This document shows, in pieces, positions 18,160-26,787 of a DNA stretch of 64,000 bases. This DNA comes from Armatimonadetes bacterium DC (GTDB lineage: Bacteria > Armatimonadota > Fimbriimonadia > Fimbriimonadales > GBS-DC). The stretch is from assembly GCA_001442985.1 (NCBI GenBank), contig LDYB01000019.1, forward strand, positions 186,001 to 250,000, in the 5' to 3' direction. Below the pieces are notes generated by a model. It searched no databases, had not been told where the DNA came from, and worked only from the letters and a program-made list of their open reading frames with translations. How positions within the stretch are numbered: the stretch's first letter is position 1; each line of letters opens with the position of its first letter. The translations under genes and the position numbers were made by a program.

Positions 18160-18966
18160 CTAAACCGTCACGCGAGCGTAGTCCAGCACTTTAGGGCACG
18201 GGCAATTCCGCTCAGCAGGGATTTTCTCAATCAGCCCGAAAATCACCTTGCGGATGCGCTCGGCGTTCTGATGGAACACATGCATGACTTCTTCCGCCGT
18301 CACAGGCGACACTTCGCCCTCGGCGACCAGCCCGCTGTCATAATCCGTAATCAGCGAGATGTTGACCACGCACATCGCCAGCTCGCGCGCAAGATACGCC
18401 TCAGGGTACTGGGTCATGTTAATCACTTCCCAGCCCATAGAAGTGAACCACTTGCTCTCGGCTTTGGTGGAGAAGCGGGGACCGTTAATCACCACAATCG
18501 TGCCTTTTTCGTGAACCGGGATGCCGTGCGCGCGGATTTCTTCAATCGCGAGCTGGCGTAGCACGGGGCAGTAGGGGTCGGCAGGCGAGACATGGTGAAC
18601 GGTGGGACCCTCATAGAAGGTATCGGCGCGCCCGTGCGTGCGATCCACATACTGGTCAGCGACGACGAAATCGCCCGGTTTGACATGGCGTTGCAGGCTG
18701 CCCGCGGCGCACGGGCTGATGATGCGCGTAACACCCAGCTCCTTCATCGCCCACAGGTTCGCGCGGTAGTTGATTTTGTGGGGTGGGATGCTGTGCTTGC
18801 GCCCGTGTCGGGGCAGGAAAGCCACCTTGCGCCCTGCAATTTCGCCAATCGCAATCAGGTCGCTGGGGGGACCATAGGGCGTGTCAATCTTCACTTCTTC
18901 TACCTTCTCCAGAAAGGAGTAGAATCCCGAACCTCCGAAAACGCCAATCTCAGCATAGGGTTTCAT
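18160..18966 (-). CDS. mtnP: S-methyl-5'-thioadenosine phosphorylase
   Basis: AEIGVFGGSGFYSFL; PRHGRKHSIPPHKINYRANLWAMKELGVTRIISPCAAGSL; GPRFSTKAES. Confidence 0.93.
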   Translation of the reverse strand: MKPYAEIGVFGGSGFYSFLEKVEEVKIDTPYGPPSDLIAIGEIAGRKVAFLPRHGRKHSIPPHKINYRANLWAMKELGVTRIISPCAAGSLQRHVKPGDFVVADQYVDRTHGRADTFYEGPTVHHVSPADPYCPVLRQLAIEEIRAHGIPVHEKGTIVVINGPRFSTKAESKWFTSMGWEVINMTQYPEAYLARELAMCVVNISLITDYDSGLVAEGEVSPVTAEEVMHVFHQNAERIRKVIFGLIEKIPAERNCPCPKVLDYARVTV

Positions 18967-19663
18967 CGATGAGCCTCCTGTTTTGTTGGGTGTATTGGAG
19001 TGCCTCTTCGGCAGCTTTTTGCTCCGCCTGTTTTTTGCTGGGACCGCTGCCGCGCCCCACCACGAGGTCTTTGAGGCGCACCTGCACCACGAAAGTGCGC
19101 TGATGGGGGCTGCCGTGTTCCTCTACGACCTCATAGACAGGCGTCACGCGCCACCACGCCTGGGTGCGTTCCTGAAGCATGGACTTGTAGTCCTGAATAG
19201 GCATCCGCCCCTCATCGAGCGCCTGCAGCTCGGGCTGGAGATGGGTGAGAATATAGTCCTGCGCCGCTTTGTAGCCCTGGTCCAGATAGATGGCGCCGAC
19301 CACCGCCTCGAAGGTATCGCTCAGGATGGAGGCGCGTTCGCGCCCGCCTGCTTGCTCTTCAGCAGGGCTGAGTTTAATCAGAGGCGGCAGACCAGCGCGT
19401 TTCGCCGCCTCACATAGCACGCTGGCGCGCACGAGGCTTGCCCGCGCTTTGGAAAGTTGCCCCTGATCCCAGTCAGGGTGGCGGTGAAACAGGTACTCGG
19501 CAATCACCAGCCCGATGACGGCGTCGCCGAGCAGCTCCAAGCGCTCGTTGCTGGCTTGCAGGTCGCCTTCGGTGTAGGAGCGGTGCGTTAAGGCTTGCTC
19601 TGCCAGCGTCTTATTGCGAATGGGCAGAGCCGTCTCCGCTTTACGCGACCACCAGAAACGCAC
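18950..19663 (-). CDS. rnc: Ribonuclease III (GTG start proposed)
   Basis: LTHRSYTEGDLQASNERLELLGDAVIGLVIAEYLF; SDTFEAVVGAIYLDQG; C-terminal dsRBD. Confidence 0.93.
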   Translation of the reverse strand: MRFWWSRKAETALPIRNKTLAEQALTHRSYTEGDLQASNERLELLGDAVIGLVIAEYLFHRHPDWDQGQLSKARASLVRASVLCEAAKRAGLPPLIKLSPAEEQAGGRERASILSDTFEAVVGAIYLDQGYKAAQDYILTHLQPELQALDEGRMPIQDYKSMLQERTQAWWRVTPVYEVVEEHGSPHQRTFVVQVRLKDLVVGRGSGPSKKQAEQKAAEEALQYTQQNRRLIDETLC

Positions 19664-19740
19664 GGGTATAAGTATACCTGCTCTGTGAATCCCGCATCCG
19701 CCACACCCGTCAGCGGCCGTGTTGCAGGAGCCTCCTCCCC

Positions 19741-20247
19741 TCAAAACTGCCCCAGCTTGGTCAAAAGGAAACTCGCGTTATACACCAACCGCATCACCAC
19801 ATCGGGAACCCACGCTGCCCACAGACGCCGCTGCATCGCCTCATAACTCAAAATCTGCCAGATAATTCCGCCCAAACTCATCAGAAAATCGCCAGGAGCA
19901 TCCACCACCCATATCCACCACACAAAGAGGTGAAATGCCGTTGTGAAAGCGAAAGCTAACACAAGCCCTGCTGTATGCCGAAGCGTTCGATAAACCACCC
20001 CAATCTCCCACACTGTCCTGCCCACCGAAACTGCCAGTACGGAAATTGCAACCCACAGCCAGAACGGATAGGTGGAATGTTCCAGTGCCATACCCAGCCA
20101 CGCGCCTGTCGTGCCCTGCAGCTCGTGGGCGAAGAGGGCGAGCATCATCACCGCAACGAAACCCCATCCAATTACCACATCGCCAAACGCATCCAGCACA
20201 GGAACAGGCTGCGCTGGCGCACTGGCTTGCCTGCAAACTATCACCAT
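19741..20247 (-). CDS. Hypothetical multi-pass membrane protein (Yip1-like topology)
   Basis: Several hydrophobic segments; no clear family. Confidence 0.5.
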   Translation of the reverse strand: MVIVCRQASAPAQPVPVLDAFGDVVIGWGFVAVMMLALFAHELQGTTGAWLGMALEHSTYPFWLWVAISVLAVSVGRTVWEIGVVYRTLRHTAGLVLAFAFTTAFHLFVWWIWVVDAPGDFLMSLGGIIWQILSYEAMQRRLWAAWVPDVVMRLVYNASFLLTKLGQF

Positions 20248-20309
20248 CGCATACCCTACACTCCCATTCTACCTCATAGCCTCCACACAATCACGCCTGA
20301 GGTGAGTAC

Positions 20310-21062
20310 CTACTTGCGCTCCAGCACCCCATCGGCGCGCTGGAGCCACAGCGCCGCCTGCTCCGCCTCTTCTCGCGTGCGAAAAAACGCCACCGACTGC
20401 TCCAGCACGCCCGCCTCGGTGTAGCTGTGGTGTTGATACAGCGCACCTTCAAAAAAGCCCCACACATAAGGCTCCTGCGGCTTATGTCGCACGCGCACGC
20501 GGTACACGGTCTCCAGACTTAGCACGGGACGCTGCAAGGCTTCAGAGAGACGCGCGTCGTCCAGTTCCCGATTGGTCAGGAACTGGCTACCGAAACCATA
20601 GAATCCCCACAACCTCTGGGTGCGCTCGCCAATGGAAAGCGTGCGCTCAACACGCCGTGCCCACCATCGAGGCGCGCTCGCTTGACATTCTATCTCTGCC
20701 AGATAATCGCCCTCGCCAACGAACGCATTCAGATTGTAGACCCAAACTTCACGCACTGTCCAGGCTGGCGGCAGCTCAGGACGTTGGCGCAGTTCTGCGT
20801 CGTTTAGCCGCACCAGCGTCAGACGCGCGTAGCGATCTTTAGGAACTTTGGGTGGCGAAAGCGGGGGCGGTTTATCGCTTTCGTGAAGCGCAGGTTCGGG
20901 GAGGCTGGCTAAGAACCGCTCTTGCGCGCTTCCTATGGCTTCCGTGACAAGGTGATCGTATGTGGTTGCCACGCGCCATGACAGGAAGGCGTCAACCAGT
21001 AGCGCCAGAGCCGCTATCAGAAAGCCCCACTGTAGCCATTTCGGGAACGGCTTGACCCGCAT
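20310..21062 (-). CDS. Hypothetical membrane-anchored protein
   Basis: N-terminal TM (WLQWGFLIAALALLVDAFLSW); 250-aa ORF. Confidence 0.5.
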   Translation of the reverse strand: MRVKPFPKWLQWGFLIAALALLVDAFLSWRVATTYDHLVTEAIGSAQERFLASLPEPALHESDKPPPLSPPKVPKDRYARLTLVRLNDAELRQRPELPPAWTVREVWVYNLNAFVGEGDYLAEIECQASAPRWWARRVERTLSIGERTQRLWGFYGFGSQFLTNRELDDARLSEALQRPVLSLETVYRVRVRHKPQEPYVWGFFEGALYQHHSYTEAGVLEQSVAFFRTREEAEQAALWLQRADGVLERK

Positions 21063-21480
21063 CGTTGTTCACCTCAATCTGCGAATGTTCAATCGTGCGA
21101 TACACGAGGTAGCTTTCCCCATCGTATACTCCTACGACCATAATATCAGCAGATAGTGCCGCGTTTTTACTTCGTACCCGTTCCAGAAACGCTTCTCCAG
21201 AGGTACCACTTTTGCCAATCAGAAGCAAAGGGGGATAGAAATTATCCAGTTCGCGGACAAGATCTCTTAGCTGCTCTCCTGGACAAGTTGTATCCCACCA
21301 CTCAATGAGCCTGCCATCAACCAGGTTCAGCCCATACACCATCGGTACCCACTCGTTGCCACGGCGTTCTGCTATCAGCGTGTCTCCAGAGTACGCATAC
21401 TCCACCGCCACGCCCGCAACGCCATCCTGCGTGCGCACGCGGCAGCCTTGACCGAAGGATAGAAAGTAATCTATCTGCAC
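20992..21480 (-). CDS. Rhs-repeat remnant fused to an unknown C-terminal domain
   Basis: VRTQDGVAGVAVEYAYSGDTLIAERRGNEWVPMVYG resembles Rhs/YD repeats; only about 160 aa. Confidence 0.5.
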   Translation of the reverse strand: MQIDYFLSFGQGCRVRTQDGVAGVAVEYAYSGDTLIAERRGNEWVPMVYGLNLVDGRLIEWWDTTCPGEQLRDLVRELDNFYPPLLLIGKSGTSGEAFLERVRSKNAALSADIMVVGVYDGESYLVYRTIEHSQIEVNNDAGQAVPEMATVGLSDSGSGATG

Positions 21481-21484
21481 AAGA

Positions 21485-22576
21485 TTACCCCTCCTCTAAG
21501 CCAAAGAAGGATTTTACCAGCTCTTCTACGCTCTGTGGGACGATTTCGTAACGAACAAAATCGAACCACTGCTCAATATGCCTTACCTTGAATGCAAAAT
21601 CGCCGTTTTCCTTGAAGAGCACTCTTACTGCAACCCAGTACCTGCTTGTCGCCAGTAGAGTGATCGATTTCACAACACACCAAAACTCCACCACATTCCT
21701 GCGTAATATGTAGAATCCCGCAATCTCAGTGGTAAGTTCCTCAGGCTCTCCCTCTGCCTGAAGCCATATAGACGGGAATCTGCGGCTCATCTTTTGAGCT
21801 TCGCGAAGCGCTGCGGTGCGCGCCCGTTCACACACTTCAGAAATCTCAAAACGTGGGTACTTCTCCAGAAGGGATGTCAGCCGCTCTTGCATCATACGCA
21901 CGGTTTCATGAAAACGGCGGTTGACGCTCTCCAGCGCTATCGCCTCGCGTACCGCCTCTACCGAAAGGTTCGTGACGATTTCCAGCGCTGTGGAGTCGCG
22001 AAGCAGCGCGGCACAGAACCGCGTCTCTTCAAGGAGCGCCATCACCTGCTGGGGGCTGGGGCAGGTGGAACTAATCCTCTGGAATCCGATTGCGCTCTGG
22101 GCGGTTTCTGGGAAGAAGAAAATCTCTGTGCCGTCTCCAAAAAGTCGGGGTACAAGGTGGCGAAGCGCTCGGCTGGGGCAACGAAGAATCCCTCGCGACG
22201 GCGGCTCATCAAGGTAGAGGGGCTGTACGCTTTTCAGACGAGCCATTACCCGATAGAGCGACTCGCCTCCCATCAGGCTGGCGACAACGATATTCCACGA
22301 GTGCGTGGCTGAGAGCGATTGTAGCGCCTCAGCGAACACAGGGGCTATGAAGTATCGCAGGAACTCTGGGGGTAGAAAGGTCACGACATATCCCTCAGTA
22401 TCGTACAGTCGTAGCGTCCAAAGCGAGTATCCACGCTCTCTGAGCCGATTGTACAGGTGGTGGGCAGCGAGTTCACTCTCTACCTGTCCGAACAGCCCCC
22501 CCGCCGACCGACTCTCTGCTACCGTACACGGGGAAACCTTGAAAACCGCTCCGCTGAGTACCTTGTTACTCACCAT
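21485..22576 (-). CDS. Hypothetical protein in degraded Rhs locus
   Basis: ORF from MVSNKVLSGAVFKV; no recognised domain. Confidence 0.5.
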   Translation of the reverse strand: MVSNKVLSGAVFKVSPCTVAESRSAGGLFGQVESELAAHHLYNRLRERGYSLWTLRLYDTEGYVVTFLPPEFLRYFIAPVFAEALQSLSATHSWNIVVASLMGGESLYRVMARLKSVQPLYLDEPPSRGILRCPSRALRHLVPRLFGDGTEIFFFPETAQSAIGFQRISSTCPSPQQVMALLEETRFCAALLRDSTALEIVTNLSVEAVREAIALESVNRRFHETVRMMQERLTSLLEKYPRFEISEVCERARTAALREAQKMSRRFPSIWLQAEGEPEELTTEIAGFYILRRNVVEFWCVVKSITLLATSRYWVAVRVLFKENGDFAFKVRHIEQWFDFVRYEIVPQSVEELVKSFFGLEEG

Positions 22577-22590
22577 GGCAAAGGTATCGC

Positions 22591-22661
22591 GATCAGCGTG
22601 TCGCCTGAGCACGCATACTCCACCGCCACGCCCGCAACGCCGTCCTGCGTGCGCACGCGGC
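22591..22661 (-). pseudogene. Rhs-repeat gene fragment (direct repeat of 21373-21443)
   Basis: About 66/71 nt identical by eye to 21373-21443; one frame encodes RRVRTQDGVAGVAVEYACSGDTLIAIPLPW then TGA. Confidence 0.8.
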
Positions 22662-22688
22662 GACTTGAGCAGCATCGCTTGCAAAAAC

Positions 22689-23477
22689 TCACGGTGCAAC
22701 ACCCCAACCATCATATTCCCCGCCATACTGTTCAGCAATCTGCTTCAGTCGCTCTACAACCCGCTCAAAACCACTATCTTCAAGCGGTGTATTATCGTAT
22801 ACTACTACACAATAAGTCTCTTCCTCTGGATCGTCCAGAAAGCGCGCCTCGTAGCCAGCTGTCTGATACGCCTCTGCAGCAAGCATGGCACTCTCGGCGT
22901 CTGAAAAGAGAAAGAGGTGCTCCACAGGATTTGTCTGCAGAGCAGGTACCGCTTCGTCTGGGATTTCCTGCAGAACCCAATAGCGCGCCGCGCGGTCGGA
23001 CAGCCCCAGAGCCTCGTAGATGTTAGCAAGCGTCTCGTAGATCTGTTGTCTGGGAGCCTCTTCGCCTCCGTGCTGAAGCGCTTGTTCAAGATGTTCTGCA
23101 GCTTCTGCGAATCTTCTAAGTTGTATCAGCACCAGCCCCAGCAATAGATGGCTATCCCACTTGTCAGGTCGCACTTCAAGGGCACGCGTCAAGTAGGGAA
23201 CGGCTCGGTCTGGAAAACCCATCTGGTCATAGCAGTATCCCAAATTGTGCCATGCGCTTGAGAAATCGGGCGCCAGCTGGGTTGCTCGCTCAAACGCCTC
23301 TATAGCGGTGTCCCAGTGCCGCTGCTCCATATGTACGACGCCCAGCAGGAAGTGCGCGTCGGCGTGGTCAGGCGCAACTGAGAGGATATGGCGGAGCTCT
23401 GCCTCCGCCTTGGAGTATTCGCCCGATTCTATCAGAGAGATGACCTCTGCGAAGCCATGTCCGATATCCGAGTTCAT
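22689..23477 (-). CDS. TPR protein with C-terminal RraB-like domain
   Basis: TPR units (AEAELRHILSVAPDHADAHFLLGVVH...); C-term RVVERLKQIAEQYGGEYDGWGV resembles RraB signature. Confidence 0.7.
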   Translation of the reverse strand: MNSDIGHGFAEVISLIESGEYSKAEAELRHILSVAPDHADAHFLLGVVHMEQRHWDTAIEAFERATQLAPDFSSAWHNLGYCYDQMGFPDRAVPYLTRALEVRPDKWDSHLLLGLVLIQLRRFAEAAEHLEQALQHGGEEAPRQQIYETLANIYEALGLSDRAARYWVLQEIPDEAVPALQTNPVEHLFLFSDAESAMLAAEAYQTAGYEARFLDDPEEETYCVVVYDNTPLEDSGFERVVERLKQIAEQYGGEYDGWGVAP

Positions 23478-23495
23478 ATCAGCCTCCAGATTGCG

Positions 23496-24014
23496 TCAGT
23501 TTTTGGGTAAGATATTCTTCAGTTCAATACCCATTTTGCGTCCCGTTCTTATGAGATTCTCCTCGACGAGACGAGCCTTTTTCACATCCTTCAACGCCAC
23601 CAGTTTTTCTATGGTATCAAAATCTTTACCCGAACGGAAGTGCTGTATGCCCTTAGCACGAAGCGATTGTCCAGTGATACCGTAACACACACCCCTGCCT
23701 GCCTTCAGCAGACGATGTACTACTATGCTCTTCGCACCTAATTTTACCCCCACGACTACAAATGGCAGCAGGAAAGGAGCTAGTCCTTCGGGGTCTATCC
23801 AGTGTATTGGATTATTCACGCAGTAGCCGTATCGGCTCAGCGTGAGCGGCTGCGCCACATCCCCCAACCACGGGTCTTTCTGCAAGAACCGCCCGATTGT
23901 GGGGTCGTACCAGCGCACGCCGACTTTCAGCAAGCCGCCTGTGTGTGCCTCGTTGCGATAGCCCCACGCCCCGTTCCGCGCCCGAGTGTTCGCCATTTCA
24001 CAAGCCTTGCGCAT
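23496..24014 (-). CDS. Orphan Rhs C-terminal tip: Rhs core plus GIY-YIG/URI-like nuclease domain
   Basis: [19 protein letters not shown]...[36 protein letters not shown]...[11 protein letters not shown]; no long Rhs repeat region upstream. Confidence 0.75.
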   Translation of the reverse strand: MRKACEMANTRARNGAWGYRNEAHTGGLLKVGVRWYDPTIGRFLQKDPWLGDVAQPLTLSRYGYCVNNPIHWIDPEGLAPFLLPFVVVGVKLGAKSIVVHRLLKAGRGVCYGITGQSLRAKGIQHFRSGKDFDTIEKLVALKDVKKARLVEENLIRTGRKMGIELKNILPKN

Positions 24015-24029
24015 GTTTCATCATTTTCA

Positions 24030-24446
24030 TCATTTTAACAATAGGCTGTATGCCAATAGACCCAACTGGAAACCAATGCCCGCCCAGACGCCCGAAAGAA
24101 TGCCCAGACTCCTGTATGCACGATGCAGGTCGAGTGCAAATGCAAGAAGCAATATGCTAACAATCAGGGCATACTGCCTTTCTAGTTTATAACCGAGCTG
24201 AAAATGTATCCCCATAGCAGTTGCGATACCTACAAAAAACATTATGGGTGCAACCGTATACGCAAATCTGCCCAATTGATGATTTGTAAGTAACACAAAA
24301 AGCATGCCCTGCACAACAGCTCCAACCGATAACACGAATAACGCATCCCTGTCTGTACCTACCAGTACCAGCAACAACGGAAACAGGAGAAGCCACACGA
24401 CTGCCTTTGCCACAAAAATCTGGACGCTGAACCTCTCGTCTGTCAT
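24030..24446 (-). CDS. Hypothetical membrane protein
   Basis: MTDERFSVQIFVAKAVVWLLLFPLLLVLVG; start 24446 behind gaggaat; multiple TM segments. Confidence 0.55.
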   Translation of the reverse strand: MTDERFSVQIFVAKAVVWLLLFPLLLVLVGTDRDALFVLSVGAVVQGMLFVLLTNHQLGRFAYTVAPIMFFVGIATAMGIHFQLGYKLERQYALIVSILLLAFALDLHRAYRSLGILSGVWAGIGFQLGLLAYSLLLK

Positions 24447-24579
24447 CGTTATTCCTCCGAGAGGATATTGTAGCATGGAAAGGGGCGTTTTGTCAAAGGG
24501 GGTGAAAAGGAACACCAGAAAAAAATCCCTTGCCCCAGATGGGTGAAGCGGCTTTATTGCGCGGGGAGAAGTAGACAAC

Positions 24580-26784
24580 CTAAAACAAACTCGGCTGGTT
24601 CGCCGACTGAATCAACGCCTGGGGCTTGGGGAACGCCTCGTCGAAGTTGGGGAAGAGGGGTTCCAGGCGCTGGGCGAACTTGTAGAGTTTCTCCACATAA
24701 TGTTCCAGGTCGGCGTCGTTGGCGTATTCTTCCAGTAGCCCCAGTGTGCCGTCGCGCTTGCGATAGACCATGATGTAGTCGCCAATCTGGAATCGCTGGG
24801 CGAGGTGTCGCAAAGGATGATGGGGCAGGCGGCTCTTTTCGGTGATGCGCTCGCGACGGCAGAGGTCTTCGATGGGCACCTCGCCGTTAAGAATCGCGAA
24901 CGCCAGCCGTCGATACTCTTGCGCCACAGCCTCAGGCTTGCCTTCCAGCAGCCACTCAATCGCGCGGGCGATAAACTCGCGCCCGAACCGCTCATCGGCA
25001 CGGGAACGGAGCGAAGCGCCTTTGAAGATGCGCTTGCCGTCATAGCTCTGCAACACATAGTTTTTGGTCTTCAGCGAGAGCATCACCGCGTAGCGCCCGT
25101 CGTGAACGAGGCGGATGCCCTCGGGCAGGATGGAACCCACCTGCTCCACGAAGGCGCGCTCTTCCGCTTCGGTCTGCACTTCAGGGGGCGGTTGAAAATA
25201 AACGCCGTCGGTATCAATCTCTATCACGCGCCCGCCGAGCGCCTCTATCTGCTGGGCAATCTGCTTCACAATATCCTGCCCTGTGATTGTAACTTTCTCG
25301 GCGGCGTCATAATCGTTGAAGTGGAACGGAGCGCCTAAGTAACCGTACATTGAGTTTATAAGAATCTTAAATGAACCCTGCAGCCCATCCCAATAAGCCG
25401 CTTCCAGCCCCTGCGTTTGGCGGGCGCGGTTTTTGGCGTCCAGTCGGCGCTGGCGCAGCTCTGCCAGCATCGGCAGGAACACATTGAGCGTGTCCACCTT
25501 CGGCTTGATGTGGAATTGGAGCATCACGCTGGGGTACAGGCTCTCCACATCTGCCTTGACCACGCGCTCGATGCGCCCGACCATCCGCACCTCTGTGTAG
25601 CCCCCTGGATACTCGCGCGCTGGCTCCGGGAGAGGAATCGCATGCCCTTTCATCAGGTAGGCGCGAACAAACAACAGGTTCGCCTTCTCGCCTGTGCCAA
25701 TCGTCGCCAGATTCTGGAGCGTGTCGGGAATCATCTGGCACTGGTAGAACTCGGTGGGAAGCACCAGCTCGGCGAGCCGACGGGTTTCGCGCACATCCTG
25801 CAGGCAATACTGGCGCACCGTGTCGGGGTCGGTACGCCAGAGGTGGGGGATTTGCTCGCGCTCCAGATAGATGCGCTCCTCTAACGCGATTCCAAGTTGC
25901 TGGGCAGCCTCTTTGAGACCGTAGCTTTCAAGGTCGCCGCGCCCGATGTCAAAGCGTTGCACGGCGAGATAGGTATCCAGAAGATGGCGTCCGTGAACGA
26001 AGGCGGGGGTGAAGGTGCGGTTATTCGCGCCGATGACGCATGCGCGCGGGCTACCGAAGCGCAGTTCCGAGCCGTCGCGTCCCCACCGAAGCGCCACGCC
26101 CAGCGCCTGCGCCCGCCGATGCAGATACGGCAGGTCAAAGCCGAACAGGTTGTGCCCCTCAATCACATCGGGGTCTAACTCCTGAATGCGTTCGGTGAGT
26201 TGCTGGAGGATGGTCTGCTCGTCGCCTTCCAGCAGCTCCTCGTAGCCCCGATTGTCGCTGAGCGCCACCATCAGAATCTGCGCATCCGACTGGTCGTGTG
26301 TGAGGGTGCTGGTCTCGATATCGAGTTGCACGCGGTGCAGTTCTTCGAACGCCATGCCCTTGAAGAGGGTTTTGCCAGAGAGGATGAGGTACTGGCGTGG
26401 CAGGCTTCCGAACGCCAGAATTTCGTGGTGGGCGTCGCGCAGGGCGCGTCGGAGGTTGTCGAATGCCTCGCGGTGGGCGCATCGCGCCAGATAGCGCAGG
26501 GCAGGGCGCTCGCCGAAATCGCCTTCCAGCTCCTGCCAGCGCACATCGGGCATCTCCATAAGGGTGTCGCTCAAAAGCCACGGCTCGAAGGGTTCCTCTT
26601 CCGTAATCAGGCGCTCGCCCTCGCGTCGATAAATCCGAATCAGCCCGTTCGCCGACTCGACGGCGATAATGCGTGGGGTCGGGTCGCGCCCGAACAGGAG
26701 CGCTTCCAGCAGGGCGCGCTCCTCCGACTGAGGTGGCTCTGCCGACTCTGCAGGCGCATCCAGCGGCAAAGAGGGCTGTTGCAT
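24580..26784 (-). CDS. B-family DNA polymerase
   Basis: Exo motifs DIETST, NLFGFDLPYL, YCLQDVRET; Pol motifs ADVESLYPSVM, KILINSMYGYLG, EIDTDGVYF; C-term QPSLF. Confidence 0.92.
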   Translation of the reverse strand: MQQPSLPLDAPAESAEPPQSEERALLEALLFGRDPTPRIIAVESANGLIRIYRREGERLITEEEPFEPWLLSDTLMEMPDVRWQELEGDFGERPALRYLARCAHREAFDNLRRALRDAHHEILAFGSLPRQYLILSGKTLFKGMAFEELHRVQLDIETSTLTHDQSDAQILMVALSDNRGYEELLEGDEQTILQQLTERIQELDPDVIEGHNLFGFDLPYLHRRAQALGVALRWGRDGSELRFGSPRACVIGANNRTFTPAFVHGRHLLDTYLAVQRFDIGRGDLESYGLKEAAQQLGIALEERIYLEREQIPHLWRTDPDTVRQYCLQDVRETRRLAELVLPTEFYQCQMIPDTLQNLATIGTGEKANLLFVRAYLMKGHAIPLPEPAREYPGGYTEVRMVGRIERVVKADVESLYPSVMLQFHIKPKVDTLNVFLPMLAELRQRRLDAKNRARQTQGLEAAYWDGLQGSFKILINSMYGYLGAPFHFNDYDAAEKVTITGQDIVKQIAQQIEALGGRVIEIDTDGVYFQPPPEVQTEAEERAFVEQVGSILPEGIRLVHDGRYAVMLSLKTKNYVLQSYDGKRIFKGASLRSRADERFGREFIARAIEWLLEGKPEAVAQEYRRLAFAILNGEVPIEDLCRRERITEKSRLPHHPLRHLAQRFQIGDYIMVYRKRDGTLGLLEEYANDADLEHYVEKLYKFAQRLEPLFPNFDEAFPKPQALIQSANQPSLF

Positions 26785-26787
26785 GCC

